From Symsagittifera roscoffensis (taxonomy: Eukaryota; Xenacoelomorpha; Acoela; Convolutidae), in contig NC_087062.1 in assembly GCF_963678635.1 (NCBI RefSeq), positions 23,766,177 to 23,830,176 on the forward strand: a stretch of DNA of 64,000 bases, written 5' to 3'. The notes below the pieces were generated by a model. That model was not told the origin of the DNA. It was given only the letters and a program-made list of their open reading frames with translations, and searched no databases. This document shows, in pieces, positions 34,101 through 46,534 of this stretch (position 1 is its first letter; each line of letters opens with the position of its first letter). Both the position numbers and the translations under genes were made by a program.

Positions 34101-35513
34101 ATGAATGTAAGAAGTCTCATAATTCTCGAACGACGAATGAAGTTTGCAAATGCTATAGCAACATCAAACTATGACATAATATGTCTCTGCGAGACTTGGT
34201 TAAATGAAAACATTGCATCATCTGAATTAATGCTAAATGAATACAGTATTTATAGATCAGAACGACAAACAGCCAAAGATCAAAATTTGCACGGTGGAGT
34301 ACTAATGGCAGTGAAACAAACATTTTCATCTAAATTGTTGCCAAATAAGCAACCTGAATGTTGTTTAACTTGCAGCATCAAAATAAACGATAAACGAATT
34401 ATTGTCTGCTGTTTTTACAATCCACCTTCGAGCAGCAAATATCGCTATTGTCTAGGCGATTTCGCACAAGTTTTAAATGAAATCGAGAAATCAAATCAAT
34501 CAACTGCAACACTTATTTGCGTAGATGTAAACTTTCCCAATGCAAATTGGATTGACTATAGTAGCACGGAAAATGAAGAAAACTCAATAATTGAACTAAT
34601 CGAGCAACATCAGTTCGAGCATGCAATAGATTTTCCAATTTGTGGCAAAAATACCCTAGACATTACATTAATCAAAAATTGTCACATTCATGCGACTCCT
34701 GACAAAAATTTCTAAAAAATTTACAATTGCTCCGACCACAAAGCAATCAGCATTCTAATTGAATGTCCTCACCATGAAGTAAAGGTCGCAATTGAAAACT
34801 TTCGAAGCTTCGGTAGCGTGGACTATAATGAAATCAAGAAATCAAAACTAAGTGAGCCTTTCTCACCAGTATGTCACACAAACATCAATAGAATGTGCGA
34901 GGAACTTTACGACTATTTGGAAAATTTGGTAAACCAATATGTGCCTAGAAGGACGAGACGTCGCCAATCACTTCCGCCATGGGTTACGCCAAGTACCTCA
35001 AACATCATGAACAAACTGCAAACACAAACTAGAATATACAAAATGAAAGCTACAAGCTACCGCAGAAATCTCATTCTATCTCTAAATAAAATGGTGGAAG
35101 AAGCAGTAGAGGAAGATAGAGTAAACTATCAGGAAAATTTGATGTCCACTCGTAACACACATTTAATTTTCAAACATTTTAAGAGTCTGAAAAAATCAGA
35201 AACACTCCCAAAGACTATGATCAAGGACGAAATAGCTGTTTCCAAAGCCAAAGAAAAAGTGAACTTTTCGAATGAATATTTTCACTCTGTATTTTCGCCC
35301 AAATCAAGCTTCAACCTCAGTGACATGAAGTGCGAAAACATGATATTGAGTAACTTCAGTATCTCAAAAACATATTTAAACCAAATTATAACAGAGCTGG
35401 ACATAACAAAATCGCGGGGCCCAGATGGACTCCCACCAATTTTCTTCCAGCAAACGGCCAGAGAAATGACCACAATTTTGCACTGTGTTTTAAAAAAAAC
35501 ATCAAGAGGTTAA
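34101..35513 (+). pseudogene. LINE endonuclease and linker (one in-frame stop)
   Basis: Endonuclease/exonuclease/phosphatase-type domain: MNVRSL, ICLCETWLNE (catalytic Glu), VCCFYNPPSSS, CVDVNFPNANW in place of GDFN, and CSDHKAI (catalytic SDH), which follows directly after a TAA at 34713. The frame then runs on to 35513 through a long linker into the first reverse-transcriptase block (ITKSRGPDGLPPIFF). An extra or missing base in the A-run near 35490 shifts the frame. Confidence 0.8.
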
Positions 35514-36915
35514 GGAAAATACCAGATAAATGGAAAGTTGCGGCTGTGTCGCTTATTTACAAGAAAGGTGACAAACGACTAATGAAAAACTACCGGCCGG
35601 TGTCACTCCTCAATATCATGAGTAAACTCCTGGAAAAATGCATGTATCCAGCGTTGTATGACCATTTCATCAAATTTCTTACAAGAAGTCAGCACGGTTT
35701 TGTTAAAAACCGTTCAGTTATTACAAACATGTTATCTTGAAAAAAATCTACAAAGCAATTGACAAGAACGCTGAAAACCATGTGATCGCATTCTATACCG
35801 ACTTCTCTAAGGCATTCGACAAAGTCCCGCATTACGAACTACTAAAGAAAATGAGCAACATTGGAGTTGGACGCTGTTTCCTTGAAATAATTGCAGACTA
35901 TCTCAGCAACAGGAAACAATTTGTTCGTGCTGACAATTTCTCATCAGAAACTTTAGAAATTACAAGTGGCGTACCACAAGATTCGTTGATTGGTCCATTA
36001 TTCTTCTGTATCTTCAAAAATGATCTTCCTGAAGTATTGCAATTTAGTGACCCATTTATCTCTGCAGACGACCTAAAATTACTAGCAGTGAATGTAGACA
36101 CACAGGACGTCCAGCAGGACCTAAAAAGCGTTGAAAACTGGGTAGAAAAAAACAAGATGAGTCTGGCACTGGACAAATGTTTTAAAGTCGGATTTAGAGG
36201 AAATCAACACGAATTTATTCTTTGTGAAACAGCAGTGGAAAGCTCGAATGTGATAAAGGATCTAGGAATACATGTGTCCAAACATTTAACATGGAGAACC
36301 CATTTTGACTCAAGAATGTCGAAAGCGAATAAAACGTTCTATTGCATCCGCAGAAACTTTGAATTCAAAGTCAAAATGCGCATAAAACTTGGTCTGTACA
36401 AATCCTTAATACTTCCTGTTCTAACGTATGGTCTAATTATTTGCAATATCTCAAGAAGCGACTTAGGGAGATTAGAAAGGTTCCAAAAGAAAGTCTTAAA
36501 ATGGATCACGGGAAACGATTCTGACTATACAGAGCAGCTGAGATTGTTAAACATCCTGCCTCTGGCGTTGTTTCTCCAGCTGAACGAGTTACTGATGATG
36601 GCAAAATTCATGCATGAAGAAAACGATCACATTAAGCTCCCGGCAAAAACTGAAAATCCAGGAAGAACAAAAGAAATTTTCAACCTAAACAAGACCAGAA
36701 CTGAAAAAGCTAGAGGAGAGCTTACATTCAGGACGTGCCGTCTAATAAACCGACTAAATCAGAAAATTGAATTTCGAGAAATGCGAGGCTTAAATCGAAG
36801 ATTGATACAGATGATGTGGAAGTTTTTCGACGATCAATTCTCAGAACAAAACAAGTGCACATGGGTCCTCTTTTGTGACTGCAACATGTGCCGAAATATT
36901 TGGACAAAATTTTGA
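35490..36915 (+). pseudogene. LINE reverse transcriptase
   Basis: Motifs in order: KGDKRLMKNYRPVSLL, SQHGFVKNRSV, FYTDFSKAFDKVPHYELL (motif A), GVPQDSLIGPLFF (motif B), FISADDLKLLA (motif C, with SADD where FADD is usual). A frameshift at about 35737 separates the first blocks from motif A. The C-terminal part to 36915 (RLLNILPLALFLQLNEL) fits the region after the RT in CR1/jockey-like elements. Confidence 0.85.
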
Positions 36916-36957
36916 GAACTTTGGGGATATCATCCCATCAGTATCCTACTGAAAATT

Positions 36958-36980
36958 CACAACAACAACAACAACAACAT
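36958..36980 (+). repeat. (AAC)n tail of the LINE
   Basis: About seven AAC units directly at the junction with the outer element; such short 3' tails are typical of CR1-like LINEs. Confidence 0.85.
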
Positions 36981-37440
36981 GGAACGAGCGTCAAACCGTC
37001 TGGTCGCTTCTGATCGGTCCTGTAGAGGTGTCGTGGTTCTAAAACAGACAGAATGTGAGTAGAAGATAAACTCTGCTTTATCAGGTCATTCAGATTTGAA
37101 TGCCTAGATAATCTCCCTGCACTTTTAAGGCATGGAAGACCATGTCAACCATCCTCGGTAACGTCTTTTCCGCACACGCATTTATGCCGTTCGCAATTTT
37201 TTGAGCCTAATCGAAGTCCGCAATTCTGAGTTGTTGGTTCGACAGTTTTAACCTTAGATTTTTGCACGGAATGACGTTCAACCATTGGGAGGCAAATTTA
37301 TCCTGGAACGCGTTGAATCTTTGTACGTCCGTTGGTTCGAAACGTAAAATCAAACTGCAATTTCGCTGTCAAAAATTGGCTCCGTCCAATTTTTTTGGAT
37401 GTTTTTTTTGGTAGCTAGTTTAATTTTTCCAAGTTCAAAC
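36981..37440 (-). mobile_element. Outer non-LTR element, middle fragment
   Basis: Minus strand: FELGKIKLATKKNIQKNWTE, RFEPTDVQRFNAFQDKFAS, QWLNVIPCKNLRLKLSNQQL, GLRLGSKNCERHKCVCG, a stop, [26 protein letters not shown] and [10 protein letters not shown]. CxC...HxxxC followed by RPDG resembles the zinc knuckle and PD motif of restriction-like endonucleases in R2-type non-LTR elements. Three lesions are visible (two frameshifts and one stop). It bridges 60361-62440 and 33330-34027. Confidence 0.75.
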
Positions 37441-37586
37441 TGTGACATTCGACCAGAAAGAACGAAAACGCAAAGCTAACCTTCCGAAATGGCAGTTCTA
37501 GAGGATTAACAGTGCTATTCAGACGATTGGACGAATCGTGAAGGCTAGAATATTCTGGTTTTTTAAATTTTTAAAATTTCGAATGA

Positions 37587-37594
37587 TGACGTCA
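37587..37594. promoter_or_regulatory. TGACGTCA (CRE/ATF-type) site in the LTR
   Basis: Perfect eight-base CRE palindrome. It is kept in all three LTR copies (also 57151-57158 and 59608-59615) although the sequence around it has changed. Binding is inferred from the motif alone. Confidence 0.45.
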
Positions 37595-37747
37595 TATTTC
37601 TGAGAAACGTCAAAAACGACCAATTTGGAAGAAATCTGCAATAAAAACAGAACAACAATAGTTGCGACGGCGACAACAACGATAATCGCGATAAAAAACA
37701 ATAACGAGAATTAAACGAATAGCAGGGTTTGCAGACACCGCTCCGAG

Positions 37748-37779
37748 TTGCAACGATTGTGTCGCTACAATCGTTGCAA
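37748..37779. other. LTR hairpin
   Basis: TTGCAACGATTGT and ACAATCGTTGCAA pair perfectly around GTCGCT. The same hairpin is in the 3' LTR copies with one arm base changed. Could be an RNA structure in the transcript or a dyad protein site. Confidence 0.6.
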
Positions 37780-38345
37780 GACCATTCACAACAACGGTGA
37801 AGGGTAGAAATCAGCCTTACGGAGAGGAAATAAGGGTGTTATTTCCCCGGATTCAGGAATCAGGAGGGGTCTCGGGACTTGAACTTAAACCATTTTATAC
37901 AAACTTTTAGCTTCCCGATTACGTCCTGAATTGAATTTAATTGACATCTGAATTCATTTTCTGACGATGAGAAGCTAGGAGTTAAGGGAAAGGGTTGATC
38001 CATCTTCGATGGAGGTTGTGATTTTTATCTACTGAACAAAAACAATCATAATTTATTAAGTAGTAGTAGCCCTGTTTTTAGGAGTGACCTCGTGGTCTGG
38101 GGACACTGAGACCCAGCCATGAGCTCACTAATTTTGCATGTAATTAAGTTAATTTGAGTGTTTTGACCGAAACCGAAAGCAGTAACGTTTTTGTCGACCC
38201 GATGTTAGAAAGACCACCAAAAGAATTGGCTTTGGTAGAGACGGTGAAAAGCATGTAGAGTTTTGTTTAGACGCTGGCTAGTCTTTGTTTTTAATAAAGC
38301 TTAGCTTTTTTTTCCGTCGATATACACTTCCGGGCGAGTGTTACA

Positions 38346-41209
38346 TAGATGTTTTTATGGCGCTCCTGGGTGTTATTTTATTTTAACATCATGACCGGCA
38401 GAACCGTTAACGAGCACTCTGCGCCGAGCGGATGCTCATAATAACGCCCTTAATAAGCCCTAACCGCTGGGGCGGAAGGGTAGTTTGGAACGCGGAAGCC
38501 TTCCGGATTCCCGTGAATAGCTTTTTAACCTAGTTAAGACCTAAAATTCACGTTCCAGGAAGGGTGGGGTGATCGATCGTCCCCTCGTTCCCTGAGAGGT
38601 CTGTGACCAAAAACACTTGAAGATATATAAGAAACCGAAAAAAAATAGTATAGTACCCAAGAAAAACAAAAAACATAAAAAATATCCGAAAAAACCAACA
38701 ACAGTAAAAAAGTAAAAAAAAATCAGTAGAAGTCATCCCCCAAGACAAGATGTGATCCGACCCTCCCGTTTGTTGTTGATAGGTATATTGTTGTTACAGG
38801 CATTTATATCAATCAGGATTGTTACGATCATTTTTGTGGCCCGTTTGTGAGGCTTGTACTGTAGGGTTATTTGAGTATTTAAGCACGTTAAAGCTAATTT
38901 GCGCTCAATCCGGAAGGGTCTGCTGATTTGCGCTCAAGCCGGAAGGGTCTCAGGATTAGTGAAGAAGACTGATCCGGCAAGCAGTACAAGGAGTGACAAG
39001 AAGGGGCTCAACGACAACAACAGTCGACTGTTGGGTATCGTTAGCAAGTTTTGTATCCCTTTTGGTACAAAAAATAAGATAGTAATCTGTGGGGGGCTCG
39101 ACAGTGCTGCACTGTAGTGAACCTTTACCGAATTGCGAATTTCCGAGTTAAGCACCTTAATTCGGATATTGAACAAACCCGGAGGGGTATAGTATTACTA
39201 GTATTATTAATAATACAGCCTATATTAATACTGCTATATCGTTTTTCAGTGAAAAACACAGTAAACGGACCGGTTTTTAGAATCAAAATAGCGATATTTT
39301 GATCACCCCACAAATCGAGATTTTTGAGATATCGATATTTTTTGAAACAGAAAAAAGCACTAAATTAGTGAGTTACATTGTAACTCTGTTCTAATATAAC
39401 AAGTATAACCGGTTGAGTTTAGTTCAGAAGTGGTTGGAACTATTTTGGTACCAAAACCCGAATTTCGTGATTTAAAAAAAAAACAGAACACTATAAAATA
39501 AGAAAAAATTTTTTGAAATTTTTGAGTTAGGACAGTAAAAGTAGTTGTTCGGACAACGTCCACTAGTGAATTGACAATTTTTAAAACCCGTTCGCCGATA
39601 ACTTTCCGGGTTACAGAGAAATCGAACTTAACGTGTTTGATTTATGGGATTCATCAATCAGGAGGGGTCCAAATAGCATAGTTTTTGTTAGGTCAAATAG
39701 AGCAAAATTGCGAAAAAAGTTATGCGGAACCTATAAGTGAGAAATTTTTTGACTTAGGAACTACTGGACAGATCCAATTGATCTTGGTTTCATTAGATCA
39801 GAAATTAGCTGAGCTTACTAATAGAAACATCAATTAATCAAAAAAGAAATCGTGAAAATTTTTTATGATTGTTTTTAGCAAATTCACCAGTTCGGGAAGG
39901 TAGATCCTCCACGTTTTATTTAAAAAATTTTGGAAAGCCCTTACATCCCTACCAAAGGGTAGAAACGGTTGAATAAGGCAATTTTACGCTGTTCTAAACA
40001 AAAAGGGAAGGCTAAAGGCACAAGAAAACCTTAGTCGAGCCGAAATTAGGCTAGTGATAAGACCCTTCACCGTTAGGGTGAATCGTCGAATAAGAAGCTT
40101 AATTTCAATCCGGAAGGGTCTTGGGAAGGACGACACACCCTTCCTAGTTGATTCAAACAGCATAATAGCATCGGAGAACGTATCCGGAAGGGTATCGGTT
40201 GGAAATTTAAAAAGCCTCTGAGAAGCTATCTTTACAAACCCGGAGGGGTCCCAATCCGGAGGGGTATAAGTTTTTACAAATCCGGAGGGGTCCCAATCCG
40301 GAGGGGTCTAAATTTATACAAAACAGGAGGGGTCCCAATCCAGAGGGGTCCGATTTTTGTCAATCCGAAGGGTCCCAATTTTGTCAACCCGGAGGGGTCC
40401 CAATTTTGCCAATCCGGAGTGGTCCAATTTTTGTCAATCCGGAGGGGTATTTTTTTATCAAAACTTAAGAAGACAACAGAATAAAAAGTAGTTGAAGGTA
40501 TTAGGTTTTTAAGAGATAGGCTGGGAACCAGTGACTGCACTGGTAACTTGCCTTTTGTAAAAAACAGAATCAAATTAAAGCAGGTCTAAACTCGGACATT
40601 TGCGAAACTAAGTCTAAATTGACCAACAGTGTGTAACTCATTAGTGTGGACTGAAATTCAAACTTTTTTGAGAGAAGTGATTGCCCTGAGGATTTTAGTA
40701 GGTCTAGCTCGGGCAGTCCGAAGGCAGATAGGTAACGCAGGACTCGGTGGGTGCAATAGACGCCCACTTGAGAAAATTACTGCCTTCAAGTTTTGTCTGT
40801 TTGGTGCAGCACCAAGGAGGGAAAGCTCTTTCTTTATATACAAGTTCGACTATTGTACTGCGACCAACTTAAAGTACAAAACACATACGTTTTTCCTAGA
40901 AATATACTTATTTTGTTATTTCTGGTTTTGAATCAATAATATTTGTGCTTGATTGGGTAGTGAGAACACTATCTTTTAAATAGACTGATATCATCATACT
41001 GTGCTAGCTTCACATCTTACAACTAATAATCGTTTATTGTGAATAACTTGTAAATACGCTGTACCGCGATAACATACAAGGATTCGTGGTCACTATTTAA
41101 AAGAAATTTTTGGAATTTATTGTGTTGTGTTAACATTATCAGTAGTCAGATCAAAAGGACACTAGCAATCGAATTGAGTGTATAGGCAGTAAGAAGTGGT
41201 AAATTGAAT
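38346..41209 (+). other. Leader with GGAGGGGTC motif array
   Basis: About 2.9 kb between the 5' LTR and Gag without convincing coding sequence. A possible primer-binding site TGGCGCTCCTGGGTG starts at 38358, 12 bases after the LTR; I cannot assign a tRNA. Motifs of the type CCGGAGGGGTCC recur (for example 38911, 38941, 39181, 39661, 40111, 40183), with about ten copies packed into 40238-40450. The density in the untranslated leader suggests a packaging, dimerisation or regulatory role, by inference only. Confidence 0.6.
40238..40450 (+). repeat. Dense AATCCGGAGGGGTCC repeats
   Basis: About ten imperfect copies of a 12-16 base unit separated by short A/T stretches such as AATTTTTGTC. Variants include CCGAAGGGTCC and CCGGAGTGGTCC. 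Confidence 0.85.
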
Positions 41210-43901
41210 ATGAGTCTAGACAAGTCAAGGATACCTAAACTAGGTGATAGCTCCAGAAAATTCACACCTGAGAAACAGAGAAGAGCAATGACCGACCCTT
41301 TTGTGAAAAGGATCACACGAACCCGGAACGACAATGGGGAGACGGTTTCAGGCATAATGGTTGAGACCAGGAGTCAAAAATCCTGAGAAGAGCGAAAAGC
41401 AATGCTAAAAGTGGAGGTCCATCCGGACCAGGCCATGAATGAGAACCGGGAAATACATGGACCGGGGGGGAGAGGAAACAGAAGGCTGGCGAGTGAATCT
41501 ACTCCGGTAGATCAAGGCCAAGATTTTGTCACTTCCACCGGGACACTGGATCGAGAGGAGATGTCGGAACTGTCCGAAATCTCCACTGAAATTGTGGCAA
41601 CTAGAAGATCTCCCACAGACAACACCATGACGGCAGGCGTGACGGAGAAACAGGCAACGTCCTCATCGTTTTCAGAACGAGTGAAGAACACTTTCGGAAA
41701 CATCTTTCCATTCACCATAGGAGTTGGTACAGGTGATGAAGGTGAATCCCAGGAAGAAGAAGAGGACGATGAAGAGCAAGCTGACTTTGGATCTCAAGTC
41801 AGCCTCAATAGTTCGACTCAGGAGAATGAAGCATACACCGACAGATGGACTGGTACCATGGACCAATTTGGTGTAGTGAGGACAATAAGAATAACCACAA
41901 ACACATCAGGCCAGTCAAGAGACTTTGTGAGTATGACGAATTCGGAAATGCGAACTGGGGAGAATAGAAACACAGGGCTAAGCAACGCATCGGCGGATCC
42001 AGAGGTGGATAATGAAAAGACGTCGAGGCAGAGAATCAAAGCCCGGATCTCGACCAGCACCAAGCTACCTGGGATCGACAGGGTGACACCGCCACCCGTG
42101 ACGCCATTAGTAGAAAACGGAGCATCAATTGAAGAAGCCATGAACAACTTAGTGGGCAGTATAGGAGAGCAAAATGAACAGATGTCCATAAGAATGCGTG
42201 AACTAGAGAGAACAGTCCACGTTGAAAGAGAAAGTCTGCGGGAATAAATAAACCGCAATAGACAAGAAATTGGTAGAAGCGAAAAACACTTGAAGGAAAG
42301 AACGGATGAACACTTGGCGAAGAACTTGTCGCGAATGACAAGAGAAGCGGAACAAAGGGTGTTACGGTTAAGAGACGACATGGAGAAGTTAAGAACTCAA
42401 CAAGAGCAGACTCTTGGGACTCTTGACACAAAGATAGATGCGATGATGGAGAGGCGAACACAGGCTATCATGGTCAAGTTGGACGGGCTAATAGGTAGCA
42501 GGAGTGGACCAAGAGAAGGGGAACCGAACTCGGGAGGACCCAGCAGGGAGCCGAGGGTGAACCTCAATGACCAACAAGATAGGAGAAGGACATATGGATC
42601 CACTAGAGGTAGGGGCAGTTCAGCAGACTATGCCACAGGGGATAATAGAACATGGGGACCAAACTTCAGAGGAAGTTCAACTGGCAATAGACAGACTTCA
42701 AACGAACGACCGACGCAAGGCACACATGCGACTGGGAGAGGTGATTCCAGGAACAGGAGTCATGCAAGCCCAGGGAGGAGTCATGCGAGCCAAGGAAGAA
42801 ACAATCCCGGCGATTCGGATAGAAGGGATGTACCAAATACAGAACCCTTAACAGGGAGCGATGATACTCATGCGGGGCATTCAAGAGATGCTACAGCAAT
42901 GGCCACAGCCTTTGAGCCCCTAAACAGGTCTTTGGAGACATTCCTTACAAGGTTATCCAGAACCAATGAACGCAGTGAAAAGTCCAGAAGTGTCTTTAAG
43001 AAACCAAGATGTTATAAAGACGAATCTGATGGCTGTATTGATACCTGGATAGAAGTGATGAAACTGCATTTTGAGGAAGAGGGTTTGTCAGAAAGGCAAG
43101 AATGCAGTGCACTTACCAGTAACTTGGAAGGGACAGCCCTAAATTGCGTGATGACTAAAAAGCAGTACCAACGGGATACTGCTGAGAAAATCTTTGAAAT
43201 CTTGTTAAATCGTTTTGGCTCAGGGGTGCAGGGACACCAAGCAATGATGCGCTTCGAGAAAAGGAGGCAACGAGAAGATGAGACGTTAGACAAGTTACTA
43301 CACGATTTGGAGATGCTTAGAAGGCGTAGCCAACCGGACGAGTCCAACAGGAGGATGAACCTGGCAGTAGCCTCAAAATTCATCGATGGTGTGAAAAATG
43401 ATGAATTTCGAACAATGTTAGCAACACATTACACACCACTATTAACCAATGCGCCAACACCAGAGGAGTTGAGGCTCAAGTCAAGTAATATATATTTTAA
43501 TGAAACCTCCATCAAGGTCTGGATATTACAAGAACAATTATGGCAATTTTAACAGCGGACCAGCAAACCAAGGGAACAACTGGTATAAGCCGAGGGACGA
43601 TATGGACAAGAGGCGCTCTTGTGCAAACTGCAGTTCGACGGACCATCATGTGTCGGCATGCCCAACTTACAAACAGGGTATGAAAGCAATAGGTTTTAGC
43701 CTCGAGGACGAAGATGCGTCAGAAGTCGACCATAAAGATTTCATGAGAGGAGTAATTGCAAAATTCGGCCCGAGGTGTTTCTTTTGCAACTTGGAAGATC
43801 ATTTTAAATCGGATTGTCCGCAATTCTGGGATGCAGACATCAAGCATCCAAGGCATGACGAAGCCTTATTTGGTATGAAAGCCAGCAGGCTCGCCTATTG
43901 A
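41210..43901 (+). pseudogene. Gag of the giant element
   Basis: Starts at ATG 41210 (MSLDKSRIPKLGDSSRKF). Frame continues through stops at 41384 and 42245 and shifts near 43482. The N-terminal half is polar and acidic, followed by a coiled-coil-like stretch (about 42130-42470), a region rich in G, R, S and N, and a capsid-like domain (DGCIDTWIEVMKLHFEEEGL, KFIDGVKNDEFRTML). Two CCHC knuckles follow: CANCSSTDHHVSAC and CFFCNLEDHFKSDC. The second knuckle is followed by a charged segment that leads into Pol. Non-functional because of the lesions. Confidence 0.75.
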
Positions 43902-44880
43902 GTGAAGCGGAGGCGCGCAGAAAAGAAAAACCGCAAGAGCTGGCAACGAAGAAGATGCAGGCGGTAACGGAAGAGACATGTAAACCGGAACCGGTGACCG
44001 CGGTGGATGACTTCAAGATTGATTATAGGGCAGCCGCGAGGGATGCTCTTAATAGAGTCCAGCAGGAATTGGTAACGAAGGAGATCGAACATAAGGTGAA
44101 GCTAGAATTGGAAAATGAGAAAGTACTGGAGAAGCTGAATACCTTCGAAGCAACAGAAGTCGAAGAAACAAAAGCAAAAGTTTGAGCATGGAACTTAATG
44201 TGATTCCAGGGCAGAGATTCGGTATGGTGCCATAAGGAAGCAAAATACAGTCAATAATCTCGGTAACGGGACACCAGGTAATCAGAAATCTGAGTGGACC
44301 ATCAGAGTTCACTTTGATGCATTTGGACACATATGCAGATTATCTGGGCAGGTGGAGCCACGCATTGAATCAAGAGCTGTGCGAGCACTACTAACAACGG
44401 GTGGCCCTCGCATAAAGAAGCTTCACGGGCGCTACGTGGAAGTCTATGGAACGTATCAAGTGATGCTGAACGTGGACGGAATTAGCATCTACACTAGGAC
44501 ACATGTGACAACAGACAGTGACCAGTTAGGGCAGATCTATTTGGGTGAGGAGGAGCTCAAAGTCCGTAGGATAGGCCATGGCGCCATGATGGAGCAAGAC
44601 GCAGTACCCATTGGTACGAAGCAGACGTGACTGCACATCTGCTCGACACCAACGGAAGAAAAATCGGAGTTACAGAGCTTCTGGACACAGAAGCGGTAGT
44701 GAGTGTGATGCCGATAAAGACTTGGGAAATAATGGGCTTCACGAGGGAAGATCTAATTCCGACGAATCTCCGACTAGCTGCAGCCAATCGAGGAGCGATT
44801 TACGAACACGGAAGAACACCGATAACAGTTCTCCACATGGGGGGACGGAATCTTTGGATGAGCTTCCTAGTAGTATAGAA
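43898..44880 (+). pseudogene. Gag-Pol junction and aspartic protease
   Basis: A charged helical segment (43898-44185) leads, across frame changes and a TAA near 44234, into AVRALLTTGGPRIKKLHGRY and VNVDGI-like strands, then the protease with LLDTEAVVSVMP. The usual active-site DTG is DTE here, so this copy should not be active. The segment LRLAAANRGAIYEHGRTPI and the downstream ILGRDFARNFDV near 44910 fit a retropepsin fold. Confidence 0.65.
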
Positions 44881-45679
44881 TCTGGATGACTCCGACCAAT
44901 TCATCTTGGGCAGAGATTTTGCCAGGAATTTTGACGTGATGATTGACTGGAACAACGGTCTAATAAGGATTAGGAACCCGGATCGGAAGTATGTTCAGAA
45001 ACCAATTAATAGAATAATAACAGACGAAAACAAGGTACCAACTTTTTAGATCGAAAAATAAAACGACAGCCGGGACAAGCAGTAGTAGCAATTTTTAGAA
45101 TGAGAAATGAGAAATTTAAATTCGTTAAGTGATAGTAAACAGGTTTGTTTGGTACCGAATCCACATAGTCAAATTTCAGTAATTTTAGGCCGGATCTTCT
45201 CGGTAACTCGAAACGGACTGTGTGTCAGTGTGTTATTGAACACACAGGACACCACGGTTTCAATCCAGCGTGGAAAGAAACTTGGTTACGCTTTGCCGAT
45301 GAGGACCGACTATGAAGAGACACAAAACTTGAAGAAACATAGTGTGAAAAACTGTCCTTATCATGCCAATAAAGATAAAAATTTTAAAAAGGACTAATGA
45401 ATTAAAATCTATTCATGAATTAATTTCAATGAATTCCGAAACGGACGACGGCTTATCGAGCTGCTCGAATTTTCCGGAACGCCCCTCATTATATGAACTA
45501 GAATCTAACAAACCGGTTTTGCCAGAGATAGAACACTTAAAAGGGAAAATAGGTGAGAGAGAAAATAGGTGAGGAAAATAGGTGAGAGAGGGAAAATAAG
45601 TGAGAAACTGCGGGGGTTTTTAAATCGGAACGCGGACGTATTTTCAAAACACAAGGCGGATATCGGTTACTGTAACTTT

Positions 45680-46534
45680 GTCAACACGAAATCGAATTTA
45701 GAAAGGCGTCGTTCCCCATAGAGAAGGTGCAAGACGAATGACGCCACATAAATCGGAAGCGTGCCGAGCGGAAATAGAAATGTTGCTCGAATACGATATG
45801 ATAGAACCCTCGAAATTGCCATGGGCTTGCGGGGTAGTAATGGCGAAAAAGAAAGGGGGCAGCGTAGGTTTTGTTGCGACTTTCGCTACTTGAACGCGGT
45901 GACAATAAATGATGCGTACCCGATACCGCGAATAGACGAGAGCATCTCTAAACTTGGTGATGCCAAGTTCTTCACCACATTGGACTTGGGTTCTGCCTTC
46001 TGGCAGGTCCCTTTGTGTAAAAAGGATAGGGAAAAGACCAGATTTGCGTGCGAATTGGGAATGTACCAGTGGAAGAGGATGCCTTTCGGCTTGTGCAACG
46101 CAACGGCTACTTTTCAAAGACTGATGGCTCAGGCTTTGACTAGAGTGACAAAGAAGTACGGGAATCTTGTGATGTGTTACGTGGATGACGTAGTCATAGC
46201 AACGCCGACCCTGGAAGACCACATTGATCGGCTCGATGAGGTCTTTGGATGCATGAAAAGAGCAGGCTTGAAGTGCAAACCATCGAAATGTGAAATCCTT
46301 AGGAATTCAATCAAATACCTGGGAAGAATGGTGGACAGGCATGATGTGAGGCCGGACCCGGAAGCAGTAGAAGCTGTGTTGACTTGGAAGGCTCCCAGAA
46401 CGGACACACAGCTCATGAGCTTCCTGGGGTTCGCCAATTTTTACGGTGAGAGCATAAAAGGGTATGCAGACAAGGTGTATTCGATGCAGAAGCTGACTCG
46501 CAACAAAGGAAAGAAGTTCGAATGGAGCGATTAA
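45680..46534 (+). pseudogene. Reverse transcriptase of the giant element
   Basis: Ty3/gypsy-type motifs: MIEPS, WACGVVMAKKK, RFCCDFRYLNAVTINDAYPI, FFTTLDLGSAFWQVPL, MPFGLCNATATFQRLM, VMCYVDDVVIATPT (catalytic YVDD intact) and SFLGFANFYGESIKGYA. A frame change near 45860 and a stop at 46532 break it. The best preserved part of Pol. Confidence 0.85.

Larger units (their letters stand above)
34028..36980 (+). mobile_element. LINE with AP-type endonuclease and reverse transcriptase
   Basis: Plus-strand non-LTR retrotransposon. It starts almost at the endonuclease domain, so it is 5'-truncated or lacks ORF1, and ends with an (AAC)n tail at 36958-36980. It lies inside the outer minus-strand element: the flanks read VP and W-N-S-S-K-L-I in one frame when joined. 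One stop and two frameshifts make it inactive. The domain set fits the CR1/jockey group broadly; I cannot place the clade. Confidence 0.85.
37441..38345 (+). repeat. 5' LTR of the giant element
   Basis: About 905 bases, starts TGTGACATTCGACC and ends GTGTTACA. Matches 56990-57900 and 59447-60360 throughout, with many substitutions and indels, including a deletion near 37470. Contains a TGACGTCA site, a perfect 13-bp hairpin, one GGAGGGGTC motif, and AATAAA near 38294. Confidence 0.85.

Noticed and set aside
38899-39117. Small plus-strand frame in the LTR-element leader
   Set aside because: Overlaps the motif array, has no domain and no similarity I recognise.
40274-40573. Minus-strand frame with repeated tryptophan and proline residues
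   Set aside because: It is the reverse reading of the GGAGGGGTC array in the leader, not a gene.
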